Shown here: one piece after another, positions 7,197 through 10,540 of the stretch | How positions within the stretch are numbered: the stretch's first letter is position 1 | Layout: the number at the start of each line of letters is the position of its first letter | Source of the DNA: Candidatus Desantisiibacteriota bacterium | GTDB lineage: Bacteria; JACRDZ01 | Length of the DNA: 10,540 nt | Direction of reading: 5' to 3' | Assembly (NCBI GenBank): GCA_016209155.1 | Contig: JACQWU010000185.1 | Span: 1 to 10,540 of the forward strand | Program-made: the position numbers and the translations under genes | Notes under the pieces: model-generated | The model's input: only the letters and a program-made list of their open reading frames with translations | Databases searched by the model: none | What the model was told of the DNA's origin: nothing

Positions 7197-8138
7197 CTAA
7201 TTTTCCTCTATAGATTTATCAAAAAAACATACCCTGCCTTTCCCTTTTGCTTTTGCCAGGTACATCGCCTGATCTGCTTTTAATAATAATCCATTATTAT
7301 CTTTGGCATCATCAGGATAAACGGCTAATCCAATGCTTAAAGTCATTTTTTTCTTTGGTAAAACATCAATATAACTAAACTGAGCCCCGCTAATCGATTT
7401 TATAATACGATTTGTTACTTCCATTGCTTCATCTTTTTTAACTTCAGGTAAAATTACAACAAATTCATCTCCGCCATATCTAAATGCAAAATCAACTTTT
7501 CTAATAGAATTGTACAGTAATTGTCCAATCCTTCTTAATATTTCATCTCCGGCAAGGTGACTATTATCATCATTATATTTCTTAAAATCATCGATATCTA
7601 TTAATAATATAATAAAACTCCGGTTATAGCGCTGGCTTCTGTCTATTTCTCTTGTAAGTACCTCATCAAGGTATCTGCGATTATATAATCCTGTTAATCC
7701 ATCAAGAATTGCTAATTCCTTATACTTTTCTTTTTCTTTAATTAATAAATGCTCTTTTAATGCCCTGGAAATAACTATCCTTAATTCATCCAAATCAAAA
7801 GGTTTAGACAAATAATCATATGCCCCCTCCAGCAAGGCTTCTTTAACTGTTTCTATGGATGGGTAAGCAGTTATTACAATAATAGTTGCAAGTTGATTTA
7901 TTTTTTTAATTCTCTTTATCACTTCAATACCATTAAGTCCCAGCATTTTTAAATCCGTTATTACAATTTCAAATGGTGTTTTTTCAAACTGAGCCAGAGC
8001 AAGTTCACCATCAGATGTAGCAAATACATCAAATCCGCCTTCAGATAAAACATCCACAATTAAACTGCGTATAATTTTTTCATCATCAACAACAAGAACT
8101 TTAGGTTTTACTAAACCAGATTCATTTTTAGTAGCCAA
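7197..8138 (-). CDS. Response regulator with GGDEF output (diguanylate cyclase)
   Basis: Predicted phosphorylation-controlled cyclase making cyclic di-GMP from two GTP (313 residues, PleD/WspR-like single-REC form). The receiver domain (about 12-126) has the acidic pair D18-D19, phosphoacceptor D62 (ITDLKM), T90 and K112 (SKPF). A helical linker follows. The GGDEF domain (about 143-308) has DGLTGLYNRR, the metal-binding DIDDFKKYND, an intact RYGGDEF (220-226) and the product-inhibition site RxxD at R213-D216, five residues before GGDEF. It should be active and feedback-inhibited. The start is a TTG at 8136-8138 with AGGGAG 7 bases upstream; no in-frame ATG fits better. It heads the minus-strand signalling cluster. 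The histidine kinase at 4840-5907 is the only visible candidate partner. No degeneration is seen. Confidence 0.94.
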   Translation of the reverse strand: MATKNESGLVKPKVLVVDDEKIIRSLIVDVLSEGGFDVFATSDGELALAQFEKTPFEIVITDLKMLGLNGIEVIKRIKKINQLATIIVITAYPSIETVKEALLEGAYDYLSKPFDLDELRIVISRALKEHLLIKEKEKYKELAILDGLTGLYNRRYLDEVLTREIDRSQRYNRSFIILLIDIDDFKKYNDDNSHLAGDEILRRIGQLLYNSIRKVDFAFRYGGDEFVVILPEVKKDEAMEVTNRIIKSISGAQFSYIDVLPKKKMTLSIGLAVYPDDAKDNNGLLLKADQAMYLAKAKGKGRVCFFDKSIEEN

Positions 8139-8205
8139 GATTATGCTCCCTGTATAATTTAAAATCGAACTATTCCTTGATGTTCTCCCTCGAGGTTGTA
8201 TATTT

Positions 8206-8270
8206 TAGATTGCTTTGCTTTCAGCTCGCAATAACGTCATTGCGAGAGCGTATGCTTTCTAAGCAATCTA
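8206..8270. repeat. Palindromic dispersed repeat, copy 1
   Basis: TAGATTGCTT at 8206-8215 pairs exactly with AAGCAATCTA at 8261-8270. Inside, CTCGCAAT at 8225-8232 pairs exactly with ATTGCGAG at 8239-8246 around a 6-base loop. The 65-base unit could fold as a long hairpin, like small non-autonomous repeats of the CGTCATTGCGAG type known from several bacterial genomes (from memory). It contains no gene. Confidence 0.7.
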
Positions 8271-8511
8271 ATCATTATTATTTTTAGATATCTCGAAGCT
8301 GGATAGTAATCCAGCCGCTACATAAATCCTCTATAACTAAATAAATTGATTTGACCCAGTCTGTGTGCCTCGAGGTAATTCATTGTCAAATAAAATTAAG
8401 GTGAAATTTTTTTGACAATATAAGCTAATGATAAATTATTTCGACATAATTATTTTAAATCTTTAATATACATTTTAAAATCGATAGCTTTTTTCCTTTT
8501 GCCCCAGTCCA

Positions 8512-8610
8512 ATTGTGAACGAAGTGAAGTAATCTCAAAACCAGCTATACGCGATGACATATATCACCATTGATATGGATTGCTTCGTCGTTTCACTCCT
8601 CGCAATGACA
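8512..8610. repeat. Palindromic dispersed repeat, copy 2 (composite)
   Basis: The left end ATTGTGAACGAAGTGAAG (8512-8529) runs on to TAATCTC, and the right end at 8577-8610 reads GGATTGCTTCGTCG then TTTCACTCCTCGCAATGACA. The two are degenerate inverted copies of one ATTGCGAG...GAAGCAATCTC unit, the same family as copy 1. Between them lies ATATCA-CCAT-TGATAT, a small perfect hairpin at 8561-8576. The left end is more diverged than the right. Confidence 0.65.
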
Positions 8611-8640
8611 GATTCCACCAATAACTGAGGCGGTACCGAA

Positions 8641-8715
8641 TGATAAATTATTTTCTTGACAATTATTTTTAATATAAATTATATTGTACTGCTGTAAAGT
8701 ATTTTAACTTTACAG
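8641..8715 (+). promoter_or_regulatory. lysA promoter with adjacent hairpin/operator
   Basis: TTGACA at 8656-8661, an 18-base spacer and TATATT at 8680-8685 make a strong sigma-70-type promoter. Where transcription should start there is a perfect inverted repeat, CTGTAAAGT (8692-8700), 6-base loop, ACTTTACAG (8707-8715). This could be a repressor operator or a hairpin at the mRNA 5' end. The same unit recurs at 10101-10175 in front of the ylxM-like gene, with about six substitutions and one indel over 75 bases. It leaves a leader of about 140 bases before lysA. I see no lysine riboswitch in it. Confidence 0.7.
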
Positions 8716-8836
8716 GAGTATATAAAAGAATTGCGAGCATAAGCAAAAAAAGGTTATAAAAAATTAATAATTAATTTTTAAGGTTTCTCTGTGGTTAATT
8801 TTTGATATTATCTCAAAATAGAACAGGATAAATTGT

Positions 8837-10087
8837 ATGATAGAAAAGAAACTTCCCTTTGCTAAAAAGCAAATAGAAAAAATTATGGAAAATTTTACAA
8901 CGCCTTTTCACTTATACGATGAAAAGGCAATTAGAGAGAATGCTAAAAGCCTGATTAAATCCTTTTCATGGGTAAACAATTTTAAAGAATATTATGCGGT
9001 AAAAGCCTGTCCTAATCCATATATTCTTAAGCTTTTAAAAGAGGAGGGTTTTGGCGCAGACTGTAGTTCATTGCCGGAGCTTTTACTTGCTGAAAAAGCA
9101 GGAATTAAAGGTGAAAATATAATGTTTACATCTAATGATACACCTGCTGAGGAATATGTAAAGGCTTTGGAATTGGGCGCGATAATTAATCTTGATGATA
9201 TAACTCATATTGATTTTCTTGAGAAAACAGCCGGAGTCCCTGATTTAATAAGCTTTAGATATAATCCGGGCCCTTTAAGAAGAGGAAATGCCATAATCGG
9301 TCAACCTGAAGAAGCTAAATACGGATTAACAAAAGATCAACTTTTCGAAGCGTATAAAACAGTCATGAATAAAGGTGTAAAAAGATTTGGATTACATACT
9401 ATGATAGCGTCAAATGAACTTAATCCGGATTATTTTGTAGAAACAGCAAAAATGTTGTTTGAGCTGGTAATAGAAATATATAAAAAATTTGATATCCGGA
9501 TAGAATTTGTTAATTTAGGCGGAGGTTTTGGTATCCCTTACAAATTAGATCAGAGTCCTCTTAACATACAATATATTGCTGATAATATAAAAAACGTTTA
9601 TGATAAAATTATAAAAGCTAATAAGCTTCATCCACTTAAAATATTTATGGAAAGCGGAAGAATGATAACAGGTCCATATGGATATCTGGTATCAAAAGTT
9701 ATACATATAAAAAATACTTATAAAAAATATGCCGGGCTTGATGCCTGCATGGCGGATCTCATGCGTCCGGCTTTATACGGCGCTTATCACCATATAACAA
9801 TTTTAGGAAAAGAAAATAATTCTTTAAATTATACTTATGATGTGACCGGTTCTTTGTGTGAGAATAACGACAAATTTGCAATAAATCGTAATCTCCCTGA
9901 GATTGATATCGGAGATATAGCAGTAATCCACGATTCAGGCGCGCATGGATATGCAATGGGATTTAATTATAACGGGAAACTCAGATCAAAGGAACTTCTA
10001 CTCAAAACAAATGGCGAAATAGAATTAATAAGACGCGCAGAAACAGTAAATGATTATTTCTCAACCCTGGATTTTTCAAAACTGTAA
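8837..10087 (+). CDS. lysA: Diaminopimelate decarboxylase
   Basis: Fold-III PLP enzyme that decarboxylates meso-diaminopimelate to L-lysine, the last step of lysine synthesis (416 residues, full length). Seen: the PLP lysine K56 in YYAVKACPNP; DCSSLPELLLAEKAG (75-89); H187 in FGLH; the glycine-rich phosphate loop NLGGGFGIP (226-234); ESGR (272-275) in the GRxxxGPYG region; and C341-E342 in VTGSLCENNDKFA, the equivalent of the CESGD substrate motif. The closing HDSGAHGYAMGFNYNGKLR also fits. The sequence resembles the LysA subgroup I know from clostridia rather than the E. coli type. The start ATG at 8837 has ACAGGA about 8 bases upstream. No other lysine genes are adjacent; it stands as a single unit between two copies of one promoter. 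A related decarboxylase with other specificity is possible but less likely. Confidence 0.9.
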   Translation: MIEKKLPFAKKQIEKIMENFTTPFHLYDEKAIRENAKSLIKSFSWVNNFKEYYAVKACPNPYILKLLKEEGFGADCSSLPELLLAEKAGIKGENIMFTSNDTPAEEYVKALELGAIINLDDITHIDFLEKTAGVPDLISFRYNPGPLRRGNAIIGQPEEAKYGLTKDQLFEAYKTVMNKGVKRFGLHTMIASNELNPDYFVETAKMLFELVIEIYKKFDIRIEFVNLGGGFGIPYKLDQSPLNIQYIADNIKNVYDKIIKANKLHPLKIFMESGRMITGPYGYLVSKVIHIKNTYKKYAGLDACMADLMRPALYGAYHHITILGKENNSLNYTYDVTGSLCENNDKFAINRNLPEIDIGDIAVIHDSGAHGYAMGFNYNGKLRSKELLLKTNGEIELIRRAETVNDYFSTLDFSKL

Positions 10088-10100
10088 TATTTAAAGATAC

Positions 10101-10175
10101 TGATAAAATTATTTTCTTGACAATTATTGTTAATATAAATTATACTATATTACTGTAAAGTATTTTTACTTTACA
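10101..10175 (+). promoter_or_regulatory. ylxM promoter, second copy of the lysA promoter/hairpin
   Basis: TTGACA at 10117-10122, an 18-base spacer and TATACT at 10141-10146 are followed by TGTAAAGT (10154-10161), a 6-base loop and ACTTTACA (10168-10175). It is nearly identical to 8641-8715, including the hairpin arms, while most differences fall between the -10 box and the hairpin. Conservation of both arms suggests the hairpin matters. It begins 14 bases after the lysA stop. Confidence 0.7.
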
Positions 10176-10202
10176 TATATGAAAGTATCAGGGAGGGCTG
10201 AT

Positions 10203-10540
10203 TTGCATCCTCAGAAGATGGCTGATTTAAACCTTTTGCTGGATTTTTATGGGGATCTGCTTACTGAACATCAGTATAATATTTTGTTTTTGTGGTGCAA
10301 TCATGATTTATCTTTTGGTGAAATATCCATGATTACTTCTTTATCAAGACAGGCTGTATATGACATCCTAAAGCAGGGACAAAAAAAACTGTATGATTTT
10401 GAAGAAAAACTGCATCTTTTAAAAGATAGAAAAAGCATAAAAAAAGATTTTAATAATCTTGATAAAAATGATGAATTAAAAAAATATCTTGATAGGGCTA
10501 TTAAAGACATTCAATTAAATGCTTTTTGTGGGATACAAAT
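10203..10540 (+). CDS. ylxM: YlxM/p13-like helix-turn-helix protein (3' end outside window)
   Basis: Putative DNA-binding protein of the YlxM family, usually encoded just before ffh and thought to modulate the signal recognition particle pathway. The visible 112 codons give LNLLLDFYGDLLTEHQYNI, then the helix-turn-helix LSFGEISMITSLSRQAVYDI with the family hallmark SRQAVYD, a predicted helix QKKLYDFEEKLHLL and a Lys-rich tail. Start: TTG at 10203-10205 has GGGAGGG 5 bases upstream and gives the same spacing to LDFY as B. subtilis YlxM. An ATG at 10179 lies next to the hairpin without a ribosome-binding site, and an ATG at 10218 is too far from one. The frame is open to the window end; ffh may follow, which is inference. 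Confidence 0.8.
   Translation, partial: MHPQKMADLNLLLDFYGDLLTEHQYNILFLWCNHDLSFGEISMITSLSRQAVYDILKQGQKKLYDFEEKLHLLKDRKSIKKDFNNLDKNDELKKYLDRAIKDIQLNAFCGIQ

Larger units (their letters stand above)
8139..8836. other. Repeat-rich intergenic region between divergent genes
   Basis: No coding frame or structured RNA was recognised in these 700 bases. They hold two copies of a dispersed GCAATCT/ATTGCGAG palindromic repeat, a partial third at 8730-8746 (ATTGCGAGCATAAGCAA), and a 7-bp hairpin GCTGGAT-AGTA-ATCCAGC at 8298-8315. There is also CCTCGAGG at 8188-8195 and again at 8368-8375, a weak partial copy of the lysA promoter at 8429-8454 (13 identical bases TGATAAATTATTT, no hairpin), and the lysA promoter at 8641-8715. 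An AT-only inverted repeat AAAAATTAAT-A-ATTAATTTTT occurs near 8760-8780. Confidence 0.6.

Noticed and set aside
8206-8610. CRISPR-like array
   Set aside because: The repeats are inverted, unequal and unevenly spaced, with no regular spacers and no cas genes.
8700-8836. Lysine riboswitch in the lysA leader
   Set aside because: The leader is too short and AT-rich, and none of the conserved lysine-riboswitch helices can be seen.
9759-9956. Minus-strand frame of 65 codons inside lysA
   Set aside because: It lies wholly within the conserved C-terminal domain of LysA and has no independent support.
10301-10510. Minus-strand frame of 69 codons opposite the ylxM-like gene
   Set aside because: It is antisense to a recognisable YlxM helix-turn-helix frame, is Ser/Phe/Leu-rich and has no family resemblance.

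Overview
The window is AT-rich bacterial chromosome with compact housekeeping genes at both ends and a block of signalling genes between them. The codon style, the LysA subtype (closest from memory to clostridial-type LysA), the remA-gmk relic and the dispersed palindromic repeats would fit a poorly sampled AT-rich bacterial lineage. I cannot name the phylum from the sequence alone.

Layout. Positions 1-2330 (+): the 3' part of rpoA, then rplQ overlapping it by 17 bases (the normal end of the ribosomal-protein operon), then moeA, which has an apparent in-frame internal deletion. Positions 2331-3472 (+): a good sigma-70-type promoter and a membrane-anchored M23/LytM peptidoglycan peptidase. Positions 3553-8138 (all -): a signalling cluster. 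In its reading direction it contains a REC-GGDEF diguanylate cyclase, a scar made of a remA 3' fragment and a gmk 5' fragment, a FIST-domain protein lacking its N-terminal part, a soluble histidine kinase, and a GAF-HD-GYP protein predicted to degrade c-di-GMP. Positions 8139-8836: about 700 bases without a gene, rich in dispersed inverted repeats and ending in a strong promoter. Positions 8837-10087 (+): lysA. A near copy of the same promoter plus hairpin follows, and then the 5' part of a ylxM-like gene (SRP-associated helix-turn-helix protein) that runs off the window.

How the genes may work together (inference). The FIST protein, histidine kinase, REC-GGDEF and HD-GYP look like a sensory relay that makes and destroys c-di-GMP. 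Its FIST component, however, has been cut at a junction with a piece of the remA-gmk locus, so the module may be damaged or rewired, or the contig may be chimeric there. The other notable points are the duplicated promoter/hairpin flanking lysA, the MoeA deletion, a perfect 24-bp palindrome in front of the HD-GYP gene, and two families of interspersed palindromic repeats.
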